This document shows, one piece after another, positions 54,523 to 64,000 of a DNA stretch of 64,000 nt (positions are counted from its first letter, which is position 1; each line of letters opens with the position of its first letter). The stretch spans positions 137,171,415 to 137,235,414 of the forward strand of contig OX465299.1 of NCBI GenBank assembly GCA_949987735.1, read 5' to 3'. Source of the DNA: Leucophora obtusa. Its lineage: Eukaryota > Arthropoda > Insecta > Diptera > Anthomyiidae. A program made the position numbers and the translations under genes. The notes under the pieces are model-generated. The model was not told the origin of the DNA, searched no databases, and was given only the letters and a program-made list of their open reading frames with translations.

Positions 54523-55021
54523 CAGTTTTTGAAAAAAGTACTTATTATGTTAATTCATAATAAGGAAATTGGCCTCGAACTGAATTAATAAAATTCTAAT
54601 TAATCAATAAAAAGGTCGAAAAAACAATTTTTATTTTTTGAATAAAAATTAAAAACCAATAAACTAAAAATTTTAATGCTTTTTTTGTCTTCTAAATCGT
54701 ACGCATCATTTTTTAATATAATTTTATATGCAAAAAATCACGTGAAAATTATTTAGCTGTGGAGAAATTAACTCTTAATTTATATTAATTTGTATGAGAT
54801 CATATAGAAAGTTACATAAAATTACAAGAATATATTTTTAGTATGACGATATATTCAGTGTTATATAACTTAGAATCGAACCATATATAATCATATCGGT
54901 CACTACATATATTTTGATTAGTTTTATATGGCTTATGTAGTTATATATGGAGTCAGATGTGGGGATATGTAATAACATCAATTAACGTACAAAAAAATTC
55001 ATTGAAAAAATAATATCAGAT

Positions 55022-55902
55022 CCCGAGTAAAAAAAATAATATGATGTCATATGTAACGATATCTTATTTAATATAATTGGAGATATACTATGATCCGAAA
55101 AATGGTGGATAAAATTATATCGGATAAGATCTAAATATATTGAATCATATAGAATCTTATCCGGATTTTGACCCGATATAATTATATCTAATTTGATGTA
55201 AAAAGAAATAATTATATAACGCTTTATATTTCAGGTTCAAAACAAAAGCTATTAAAAAGTAATAAAAAATAACACCCTTAAGTTAAGAATTCAAAATTTA
55301 AATAAAAATTTAAGTATTTAGAAGAAGTTGTACTTAATTGTAACGAAGCATTTTAAGCCTTTTCATATAAACTTGTATTCTACCCGTAAACTGTATAAAC
55401 CTGGTATGTTTATGAGTTTAATGTCAAATTCCACACATAAAAAATATGGCTTGTACAATATTTATACGAGGTTTACAAGGAATTTAGGAGTTATAATGAG
55501 TACGCCTTTTATATTTTGAAATCATACATAAATATATCTCAAAAAAGCATAGAATTTTTTTTAACATTGGGCTATATTTAAACATATCTAAAACAACTTA
55601 GAAAAAAATTTACATTGAGCTATATAAAACTTTATATGTTTTCCGATAAAGCCATTTTTAATTATATATGACACTGTATTAAAATTGTCATAGCATATGT
55701 AACTAGATATGGTACATATTAATATATATGAGGACATATATATTAATACTGATCTATATATGACATCATATAATAAATTTTTGAAAAACTCAAAGCTATA
55801 CATAATTATATCCACAAAGATACAGTGTCACACTTGACTATATATAAACATATTAGTCCATATTAAATTATATAATTTCCTATATAACTTTTTTTACTCG
55901 GG
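55022..55902. mobile_element. CCCGAGTAAAAA element nested in 53529-56005
   Basis: Tips CCCGAGTAAAAAAAATAAT and TTTTTTTACTCGGG are flanked by AT (55020-55021 and 55903-55904). The paralogue at 51469-51480 shows the empty site CAGATGTAGTTG, proving a 2-bp AT duplication. Body AT-rich, non-coding. Confidence 0.85.
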
Positions 55903-56064
55903 ATGTAGTTGTATATAATGATATATGTCTTAATGTGACTCCATTCACCATCAGATATAACCCAATCACATTATATATAACAATATATAAGTATTTTTAC
56001 TCGGGTTAGTAAAAAAAATATAATTTTATATTTTATAAATTATTCATTTTATAAAAAAAAATGC

Positions 56065-56112
56065 ATAGCCGTGAACGGTATCGAACTCGCGACCTTCTGA
56101 GTTCAAACCTTA
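56065..56112 (-). repeat. tRNA 3'-half-like sequence
   Basis: On the minus strand GGTCGCGAGTTCGATACC resembles a T-arm/box B, followed by GTTCACGGCTATGC as an acceptor-like 3' strand and a T/A-rich run. It is a tRNA fragment or the head of another SINE; no 5' half is visible. Confidence 0.45.
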
Positions 56113-56184
56113 TTTCAACAAAATATTATAATTTTTATAAAATCCGTGCTCTGCCAGTGTATTATTTTTTGAACTGTTGTCAAT

Positions 56185-58277
56185 ATCTGTCTAGGATCTT
56201 ATTTAATCCCAAATAAATGGAGATCTTACGTAGTACCCAAACATAATGCGGGATCTAATTTTATCTGTCATTTTTCTGGATAGTTTTAGATGTCAATCCC
56301 CAAATATATTGCTGTTTCCACTTCGATCTGCCATTTTAATTCTGAAATAAATTGCTGGATCTAATTCGATCTGAAATTTATGGGATAAATTACCAAATCC
56401 CCAAATATATCACTAGTTTTAATTCCCTCTGCAATTTATCGGAAAAGTTAAGATCTTACGCAATCCCGAAATATATTACTGGATCGTATTTGATCTGTCA
56501 TTTTTTGGATAAATTTAGATCTTACTTAACCCCAAATATATTGCTGGATCTAATTCTATCTGCCATTTTCGGATCAAATTAGATATAAGTTTATCTACAA
56601 ATATATTGCTGGATCTAATTCGATCTGCCATTTTTCGGATCAATTTAGATCTAAGTTTATCCCCAAATATATTGCTGGATTTAATTCGATCTGCCACTTT
56701 TTCAGATCAAATTAGATCTAAGTTTATCCACAAATATATTGCTGGATCTAATTCGATCTGCCAAAATTGAGATCAAATTAGATTTAAGTTTATCCACAAA
56801 TATATAGCTGGATTTAATTCGATCCGCCATTTTTCGGATCAAATTAGATTTAAGTTTATCCGCAAATATATAGCTGGATCCGCCATTTTTCGGATCAAAT
56901 TAGATCTAGGTTTATCTCCAAATTTATTATTGGACCTCCTAATTTTGAGATATAACTTGATCTTAGTTTAGGGTGACCATTCGTACTGATTTGATCAGTA
57001 CATGTACTGATTTTTGGTCACGTATACTGATGAAAAAGTCGTGTACTGATTTGTACTGATTTTTTAAAAATTGTGCTAATTGTACTGATTTTTGACATTT
57101 AAAAATATATTACATTTTTTAAATAAAAAAAATCCAAAATGTATGCACAATGTAGTTTTTTTATAGGATGAATTTTTGTGAATGTGAAATGTTTTCTCTA
57201 CTAGAAAGCATTCAAAATGATTTTTCTACATGTAAATTTATTAATCTAATATGTAGTTTCATACACAGAGAAGATTCGTGGTGACAATCGAATTTATCAA
57301 ATGGTACCATTGCGATAATAGAAAATCAGTAGACTGTGATAAAAATATTTTAATTATCCGGTTATCAGAATGATTCTGTTTTGTGAGTGTAAGACACGAC
57401 ATCAAAAGCTGAATATTTTTCCGTACAAAAATCATTTAAATCTGAAGAAATATATGTGGGTATTTCCATGGAAAATTTTTCGAATCTGTGGGATTTTCAA
57501 TAGAAAAAATACAAAACCTCAAGATTTTCATTTTTAAAAACGTTATGTGTTTTTGTAGAAAATGGTAGCCAAAATGTGAAGTTTTTATATTTCAGAAATC
57601 ATACAGAAATTAGCAAAGAGAAAAAAGATTTGTTCTGACAGCTAACTTTGTAGCTAATCGATTGGTTAGATTGTATCTACAGAAAATTGGTTTAGACAAT
57701 GCAATTTGCTCGTGACAACAGTAATTCTTTGGCCTGAATAAACATTGACGTTCATACTATCCTGGGGTCATATTTCACTCCATTCGGAACATGGCTATAT
57801 TTCATCAATCTGTTACAAAAAAAAATAGAAAAGGAATGGTAACAGATCATTGAAATTTCTAAATAATGGGTCCGTTTCCTATACTTCAAAAAACTGGATT
57901 GTTTCATGCGAAAAATTTTTTATCTTGGGTTCTGAATAGGGAAAAATGTGTAAGGCTTTTATGGATGGTATGATGGGTAACCGAAAAAGTTTGTTGCCTC
58001 AACCAAACCATTCTATTGGCGACAAATTAGGTTGGCTGAAAAATTAATTTTTTTTTGGTTGATAATATTTTTTAAAATTTGTTCTGATTTGAAGTCAGAA
58101 AAATATGGCCACCCTATCTTAGTTTATCCCCATATATATAATGGGATCTAATACGATATAATTAGATACACCAAATTTTGAGATCTAATTGGATCAGCTA
58201 GATATTACAGCAGATCTTAAACAATATCAAATTGGATATTATTAGATATTGCGCGAGATAATTTTTTTTTACTCGGG
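56185..58277. repeat. AGATCTAATT/GGATCTAATTCG tandem repeat ending in a CGGG tip
   Basis: Units of about 65-80 bp (TATTGCTGGATCTAATTCG, ATCTGCCATTTTTCGGATC, AAATTAGATCTAAGTTTATC) recur from 56.2 to 56.95 kb and again at 58.12-58.26 kb after the hAT insertion. The right end TTTTTTTTTACTCGGG (to 58277) is the CCCGAGTAAAAA tip. The left tip is missing or decayed. Related to the AGATCT MITE at 35502. Confidence 0.65.
56969..58116. mobile_element. hAT-type element, TAGGGTGACCAT tips
   Basis: Tips TAGGGTGACCATTCG and ATATGGCCACCCTA are flanked by an exact 8-bp duplication, TCTTAGTT (56961-56968 and 58117-58124). The left subterminal region repeats TGTACTGATTTTT. No transposase is present. A small MITE-like segment with CACAGAG/GAGTG tips (about 57264-57389, TA flanks) lies inside, related to 18626-18872. 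Confidence 0.85.
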
Positions 58278-58830
58278 AAGATAAGAAGGAAAAATAAAAC
58301 TGTTAAATTTACAAAATTTTGGTTACATTTAAGTTAATTTTTAATTAATTAAAAATAACGAATTACCTTGATAAAATCCGGAAAAAAGTTTGCAGCATAT
58401 TAGTAGATAAAAAATTGGTTTTTCTGCAAGGTAATTTTTAACTTATTTTTACTAGTTGTAACTAAAAAAATGTTTACAGGATTTTTCTTTTTCCGTTATA
58501 TTTAGTAAAAATTTTATCAAAATGGATTTTTTAAATACAAACAAAATTGTAATATTTACCTTTTTTGGTATTTTAACAAAAAATATTTGAAGAATTACAT
58601 ATTTATTTCGAAAATTTTTTGTTTAATTTTTCAAGTGTTTTTTTTTTACTAAGGAATGTTATAAAACACAGGAAATAATTTATAACCGTTACAAAAAACT
58701 CGTTATTTTAAACTCTCCTTTAAAAACTCCTTTACTTCTTGTATAAAGTTCAGTTAAATGAGAGTAAGGACAAAATCCTCTAAACAACAAAGCTGCCCAA
58801 AAGTACGGGAAATTACAAGATTACTTTTCT
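58278..58830. other. MITE debris, no gene
   Basis: 58290-58520 carries AACTGTTAAATTTACAAAA-like motifs of the CACTCATAG MITE family without tips. The rest is AT-rich. Confidence 0.45.
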
Positions 58831-58832
58831 AA

Positions 58833-59391
58833 CCCTCCGTTTCCACATGCAAGTAAATGGTTGCAAGTTAAGAATACGTATTCTCAGCGAAAATTTCGAA
58901 ATTTACCGAAAAAACATGAAAATTTTACATGTGCCCACACTACTTGCTGCAAGTTCATTTTTAAAATGTCGTCGAAGGAATAGGTTGTCACTAAATAGCA
59001 CTCCAGTATTGCCAAGTATTCAATATTCTAGCAACGCTGGGAAAAAATTTGTTCTTAACAATTTTTTTTCAAAAATTTTTAAAATTGATATTTTAAATTA
59101 CCATTAAGTTATGCCGTTGAGTTCTTTTTTACTTTTTTTCTACAAATAAATACAAAATCAGTTGCATTACAAGTTTTAATTTACCAAATACTTCTAAATT
59201 AATAGAAAACATTACAAGGCAACACTGTTTTCTTTATTCTGTCATTTCACTTGCAGCAAGTGTCAAAAATCCACTGTCTTCAAAATTTGTTTGCAAGTTG
59301 AGCCGCAAGTCGTATAAGTGTGATTGTATTAGTGAAAAAGTGTGAGTGTATTGAGTTTTTCGAACTTGCACTTGCATGTGGAAACGGGGGG
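58833..59391. mobile_element. MITE with CCCTCCGTTTCCACATG tips
   Basis: Tips CCCTCCGTTTCCACATGC and GCATGTGGAAACGGGGGG enclose repeated ACTTGCA/TGCAAGT motifs and are flanked by TAA (58830-58832 and 59392-59394). No coding capacity: the frame at 58847 is incidental. Superfamily unknown. Confidence 0.75.
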
Positions 59392-59409
59392 TAACCCAAA
59401 ACTGGTAAT

Positions 59410-62165
59410 TTTAGTCGCACAGATACACATATTTTTAGCATTCAAAATATCTTTAAAGTTTAACGATTTTCCATTTAGTTTTTTCTACACAAAAATTTTC
59501 GAATGCAATCAGTATCAATTTTTTGTGGTGAAATGTAGGCATAGGACCTGTATTCATATTCAGGTAGGGTTTATGTCCCGGGAATTCCCGGGACGGGATT
59601 CCCGGGAATCCCGCCCTTTTTTCGATCCCGCAATCCCGGGAATTTGGTGCGGGATTTCCCGGGATTTTTTTTGATTCTTTTACAGAAGTTTTAGCTATTA
59701 TATATTGCAATTTTGGAAGCTAAATAAATTTAAATTTAAAACATTGATTTGAAATTAATTTAAATAACATTTTTTGAAATTAAAAAATGCGATTTAAAAT
59801 TTAATAAACTGAATTAATATAAAAAAATATTATTTAGGCCAAATTGTTTTTAGAAATCTGTTGAATTTGGTTAAGTTAAACCGAAAACAAATACTCGAAC
59901 TTCAGAAAAATTTTTTTTCTTTAAAATATGTATCCAATACTTCAACATCCGTATCTCAGTTCCAAATATATCTAAAAAATTAGGAATTAAAAAATTAGTA
60001 TTTAATATTTTCGTATTTTCAATTGAGTATTTTGAGGTTTTTTAACTTCAAATAATTTTATTTAAATTTGAACTGCTATTCCTTTATTTCAGTTGTATTT
60101 TTTGAATATTATTCAGATGATTTTTCAAATTATTTTGGATTTCTTTATATGTTAATTTAAAATGCAATTATGCAAATTAAATAATTTATTTTTAAATAGT
60201 TGTGGCATTAAAAATTTCTATTCAAAAGATACCAGTTACAGTTAAAAAACTATTTATTTAATGTTTTTCATTCAATTTGAGATCAAATATTATCACATTT
60301 TCCTTTAAATTAAGATTCAAATTAAAAGAGAGATGATAACATTTTTACAAGCAAATTATATTGAATAAAATTTTAAAAAATTCGATGAGGCCAGCAGGAT
60401 AGAATACGTATTTTTGGGTCCTGCTACAAACCCATCCTCAATATTCTATAATTATATGGGTTAATAATTGATGATATATTTATATTGAATTGAAACCAGC
60501 AAATTGAAATAACTCAATTAGGCTAACATCAACGAAATTCTAACAATGTTATTTTTATCCAGCTGCTTCCTATGAAATTCAACTCTGATCGACAATTTAT
60601 GAAGCTCAGATTTATGAACGACAAAGAGCCTTTAATTTTAAATTCATATTCTAATTATTTTTTAACCTAAAACATAAATCCATGTTGATAGTAAATAATT
60701 AGGCATACTTATTAAATTATATTTTTCACTATATCTAGTGTATTAAAATGAATAAATTATTATTTAATAATATTCTAGTATCGATTTTTATAAAAATATT
60801 TAAGAGAATTTGCCTAATAATTTGTGTGAAGAATACTCTTAAACTTTTTTATAAAGTAATTCTATACGAATACTTCTGAAAATCTGCATAGAAACAAATT
60901 TTTGGATTTCACATTTAAGAAATACTTAAGCAAAAAGCCTATCTTAGTTCTTACTATAAAACTGGTCCGACACAAGTTTACACCCATTAACAATTCCAAC
61001 ATGTCCTGAAGTAAGGGAAGAAAATAAAATACCCGTGTCTTTCACTTTTTCTACATCAATTTGTTTTACCGTTCCAACCGCGAATTAATATTTAGTTAAT
61101 ATATTTCATTTTAAAATTAAGACGGCCTTCCATATAAATATATTATTAACTAAATATATGTAAATATATTATCTAAATAATAATTCGCGATTTAAACTGT
61201 TAAACGAATTGATATAGAAAAAGAATATATTAAGTAGATTTTATCATGGTTACAACCAAAAGATGAACTTTGTCGGACGGTGTTTTAATAGAAATCGAAT
61301 TTTTCAACTACAACACATGTCGGATTAATTTATTTTCTAACGAGCGGGAATTCCCGGGATCCCGGGAAATTCAGAAAAAATCCCGCTGTCCCGGGAAATG
61401 AAAAAGTCCGGGAAAAGAAAAACCCTATATTCAGGGTTAACACTCCATGCATAAAACTTGATATTGAAATCACTGTTCGCGTGTTACTTGAATTTTTACA
61501 GTTCTTTTTTGGTTTAAACCAATTGATGTAAAATCGACCTTGATAAATGTTATGCATTAGTAAAGAAGCAATTAAAAGGAAAATATTTAAATTAAATGGA
61601 TTAGTTTTTACTATAAATTTCATTTAAGTAGTTTTTAATAAAATTAGTATTATAATTTCTTTGGTACGGTACTAACCTTAGTAAATAAGTATATTTATTG
61701 CGATAACTTTTGCAAGTGGAAACTTTCTTGTTTGAAATTTTGCAAGAACAGTTTTTATAGTTAAATTCACATTATACTAAAAGTTGGACTTTGAAGACAA
61801 CTTGGAAAGCTATGCTGCCATATAAAATTTTTGAAAAATCGCGATTATAACGTATAGGTCGCTATAAATTAATACAGTTCTTTTAATATTTTCCTTTTAA
61901 TTGTTTCTTTACTAATGCATAACATTTATCATGGTCGATTTGACATCAGTTGGCTAAAAACATAAAAAAACTAAAAATCAACATAAAACACGAACAGTGG
62001 TTTCAATATCAAGTTTTGTGCATCAGATTTTAACCCTAAATATGACCACAGATCCTGCGCCTACATTTCACCACAAAAAATTTATGTTTATTTCATTTGA
62101 CAATTTTTGTGTATAAAAGCCTAAGTGGAAAACCATTGAACTTTAAAGACATTTTGCGGAAAATC
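59410..62165. repeat. large foldback with a hAT in its left arm
   Basis: The left arm (about 59410-59564 and 61436-61700) mirrors the right arm (about 61790-62165): GTGGTGAAATGTAGGC against GCCTACATTTCACCAC, AACTTGATATTGAAATCAC against TTTCAATATCAAGTTTTG, and GTAAAGAAGCAATTAAAAGG against CCTTTTAATTGTTTCTTTAC. Outer tips are not sharply defined. Confidence 0.75.
59565..61427. mobile_element. hAT-type element with CCCGGGAATTCCCGGG subterminal repeats
   Basis: Tips TAGGGTTTATGTCCCGGG and TTTTCTTTTCCCGGAC-mirrored ending AAACCCTA are flanked by an exact 8-bp duplication, TATTCAGG (59557-59564 and 61428-61435). The opposite arm of the host foldback supplies the empty site (ATATTTAGGGTTAA in the same orientation, about 62030-62045 minus). 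Both ends are packed with CCCGGGAATCCCG palindromes, the only strongly GC-rich DNA in this part. The middle 1.6 kb is AT-rich and encodes no transposase. Confidence 0.87.
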
Positions 62166-62769
62166 TGTGCTTTAGATTTAAAAATAAGTTTCGCCCATAG
62201 GCGTACCTAAACCATTTTTCTGGGATGGGCAAGGGCCCCATTTATGTTTGGCCATTCTCAGACCCTTAATTTTAAAAAACACTTTCGACATTATGCTTGC
62301 GTTTTTTTCATACAAAAAAAGACTTAAAAATAACTCCCTCCCTTTTGATAAAATTTTCAAATGTTTTTTATAGAAAACTCTGAAAAATGCATACTTTTCT
62401 CTGAAGGAAACCTCGTGCAGGGAATGCTATATGCTCAGAATAGTATAAAAGTTTGATATTTGATAGAGAAAAGAAATCTAAGATCAACCTGTCTCATATT
62501 TTCTTCCACTTCTGACGAACCCATTGTTACCCATATTTTGACAACTTAAATCAGGCTGTTTTCAACTCACTCTTTCGAAGATTGGCAATTTGTATCGAAA
62601 ATGTTGGCCTTTGCAGACGTGTGTAATTCTTATGGATGAATTTTTCGATACAAATTAAGAAGAGAGTGACTTAACACAGGTAGGGAGAGTTGGTACCTCT
62701 TTTAAATTATATGATCGTTGCTTAAATTACCGAGGTGATCAAAAACTGACATTTTCATCCTCAAAATAG
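62166..62769. other. intervening sequence, no gene seen
   Basis: A near-palindromic pair, GAAGATTGGCAATTTGTATCG and a mirrored CGATACAAATTAAGAAGAG, lies around 62576-62660. No coding pattern is seen. Confidence 0.4.
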
Positions 62770-62771
62770 TA

Positions 62772-63499
62772 CACTCATAGAAACAAATCTGTAAAAATAG
62801 CAGAAAAAGTAACTAAAAATTAGTTAAAAATGATGCTGCAGAAGAAACTGTTAAATTAGCAGATTTTTTTTTATAAAAACAAATAAAATTAGAACAGCAA
62901 AAATAAACCTGTTAAATTTATAGTTTTACAATTTTTTCAGTAAATATTTTTGCTAATTTAACATTATAGACTGCTATTTGCATTCAACTAAATTTAGCTT
63001 GAAAAGAACAAAAAATTATAGATATATCAGTTTGTTTTTGCTATTTTTAGTCAAATAATATTTAGCAAAATCTTCTGTAGATTTTACAATACAATTTGTT
63101 ATTTTCAATTAACTCAAAATTAATTTAAATATCCCTAGTAAAAATGATTTTTATATAATCATTTATGATTTTATACAATTATAACTTGTCGAGTATTGTG
63201 AAACATATATTTTTATATGATCATATCAAAAGATATTTAATTATATAAAATTATATTAACCAGATCCACCATAAAAATATATGTTTCACAATACTCGACA
63301 AGTTACAATTTTATAAAATCATAAATGATGGTATAAAAATCATATATGAATATATAAAAATCATTTTTACTAGGGTATAACTAAAATTATTTTACTAGTA
63401 TTTAGCAAAAAAAAAAACAGTTCTTTCTGGAGCATCATTTTTAACAAATTTTTTGCTACTTTTTTTTTTGCTATTTCTACAGTTTTATTTCTATGAGTG
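62772..63499. mobile_element. MITE, CACTCATAG family, second full copy
   Basis: Tips CACTCATAGAAACAAATC and TTTTATTTCTATGAGTG are flanked by TA (62770-62771 and 63500-63501). The interior matches 947-1608 (AAAAATGATGCTGCAGAA). It is interrupted by the palindromic element at 63133-63375. Confidence 0.85.
63133..63375. mobile_element. small palindromic MITE, CCCTAGTAAAAAT tips
   Basis: Tips CCCTAGTAAAAATGATTTTT and AAAAATCATTTTTACTAGGG are flanked by TAT (63130-63132 and 63376-63378). Arms ACTTGTCGAGTATTGTGAAA and its mirror meet in the middle. A single AAATATAACTAAAATT in the sister copy (about 1459) suggests the pre-insertion sequence. Confidence 0.78.
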
Positions 63500-63501
63500 T
63501 A

Positions 63502-64000
63502 ATATTAACTAATTATTCCTTTAAAAACTATTACATCCAAGAAATTTTTCTCTTATAGCCAGAACTTGTTTCTGAAATATTTCGTAAGTAAGAATTTTTA
63601 AACAACATTTTTTATTTAAGAAATTTTCAAGACAAAAATCGATATTACTTAGTTCTGGCTGTAAAACTGACCCTTAGATTCCAACAAATTATCTTTCTAG
63701 GAAACTAGAAGACATTTTCCCAATCAAAAACACAGGATTAACTGATATTAAAAAAAGTAATCATAGAACAAGAATTATAGCTAGATTTTTTTTAAATTCT
63801 GGGGTTTCGCCATTGTAATTATCATGTTCAAAATATATAGAATTAATCGTCAGAACTCTATTCATTTTTAAAAGTTAAGATTTTGTCATCATGTGTAATC
63901 AAAGTTTGTTTGTTTTTATTTAAATTAAAAAAAAATAAAAAATTAGAATGTTTTGTTTATTTCTATATTTTAATGTAAACGTACATGTCAAAGCATATAC
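63502..64000. other. AT-rich window end
   Basis: No gene or element tips recognised. Confidence 0.45.

Larger units (their letters stand above)
53875..54600. repeat. inverted repeat with coding-like arms
   Basis: TTAATTCAGTTCGAGGCC at the left and GGCCTCGAACTGAATTAA at the right begin arms of about 330 bp, separated by about 55 bp (54204-54258). Identity is high with scattered substitutions. Both arms carry the same 56-codon frame (listed separately). The 50758-51561 paralogue lacks this segment, so it is an insertion into the 53529-56005 element. Confidence 0.85.
53529..56005. mobile_element. CCCGGGTAAAAA element with two internal insertions
   Basis: Tips CCCGGGTAAAAATCTTAAT and TATTTTTACTCGGG are flanked by TT (53527-53528 and 56006-56007). 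The sequence follows the 50758-51561 copy, except for the inverted repeat at about 53875-54600 and the MITE at 55022-55902. Confidence 0.75.

Noticed and set aside
1..64000. CRISPR arrays, bacterial operons, Shine-Dalgarno sites or terminators
   Set aside because: Tandem repeats here lack unique spacers, and the transposon content is eukaryotic; prokaryotic feature types do not apply.

Overview
The window looks like non-genic, strongly AT-rich eukaryotic DNA, most likely from an insect and plausibly a calyptrate fly. This rests on the mix of Jockey-clade, RNase H-bearing and CR1/L2/Jockey-like non-LTR retrotransposons, mariner and DD37E-like transposases, many hAT-type elements, Helitrons and a tRNA-derived SINE. 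The species guess is inference. I see no intact host gene. The only long uninterrupted reading frame (8936-11281, minus) is a 5'-truncated LINE. Almost every other long frame is transposon debris or a by-product of low-complexity repeats.

Layout. 0.36-3.0 kb: three transposons nested in each other (hAT > long-armed hAT foldback > TA-target MITE). 3.9-5.8 kb: a decayed DD37E-like transposase split by a complete ~1 kb mariner derivative with a TA duplication. 6.2-7.7 kb: degenerate tandem repeats and one exon-like fragment. 8.2-11.8 kb: a hAT-type element with an 8-bp duplication, carrying a LINE insertion that carries a MITE. 13.2-17.5 kb: a hAT-like composite holding a second foldback copy, which was hit by a Jockey element and by nested MITEs. 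17.5-21.2 kb: MITE-like repeats and a broken RING-finger-like gene piece. 21.7-24.7 kb: a SINE and a degenerate Helitron. 25.3-26.5 kb: a mariner pseudogene with an internal 212-bp duplication. 26.7-27.9 kb: a LINE endonuclease fragment split by a hAT. 28.6-30.8 kb: a Helitron carrying a SINE and a poly(A)/GTTTCCAC array. 32.0-33.4 kb: a GC-richer RNase H LINE tail. 34.4-41.6 kb: a nearly perfect 3.6-kb tandem duplication of nested elements. 41.6-42.6 kb: the 5' part of another Helitron. 45.2-56.0 kb: an ATATATGG-rich repeat repeatedly interrupted by elements with CCC...GGG tips and variable 2-bp duplications, one of which holds a 4.35-kb Helitron with a 19-bp tandem array. 53.9-54.6 kb: an inverted repeat carrying the same 56-codon frame in both arms. 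57.0-64.0 kb: further hAT elements, foldbacks and MITEs.

The elements do not form a pathway. Together they form an insertion stratigraphy. At several places an uninterrupted paralogue or the opposite palindrome arm in the same window supplies the empty site, so element ends and target duplications can be read directly: MITE 947-1608, hAT 35118-37256, Helitron 45745-50090, MITE 55022-55902 and hAT 59565-61427. The most unusual item is the set of non-coding elements with CCC...GGG tips whose 2-bp target duplications differ from copy to copy (TA, GA, CA, TC, AT, AA, TT).
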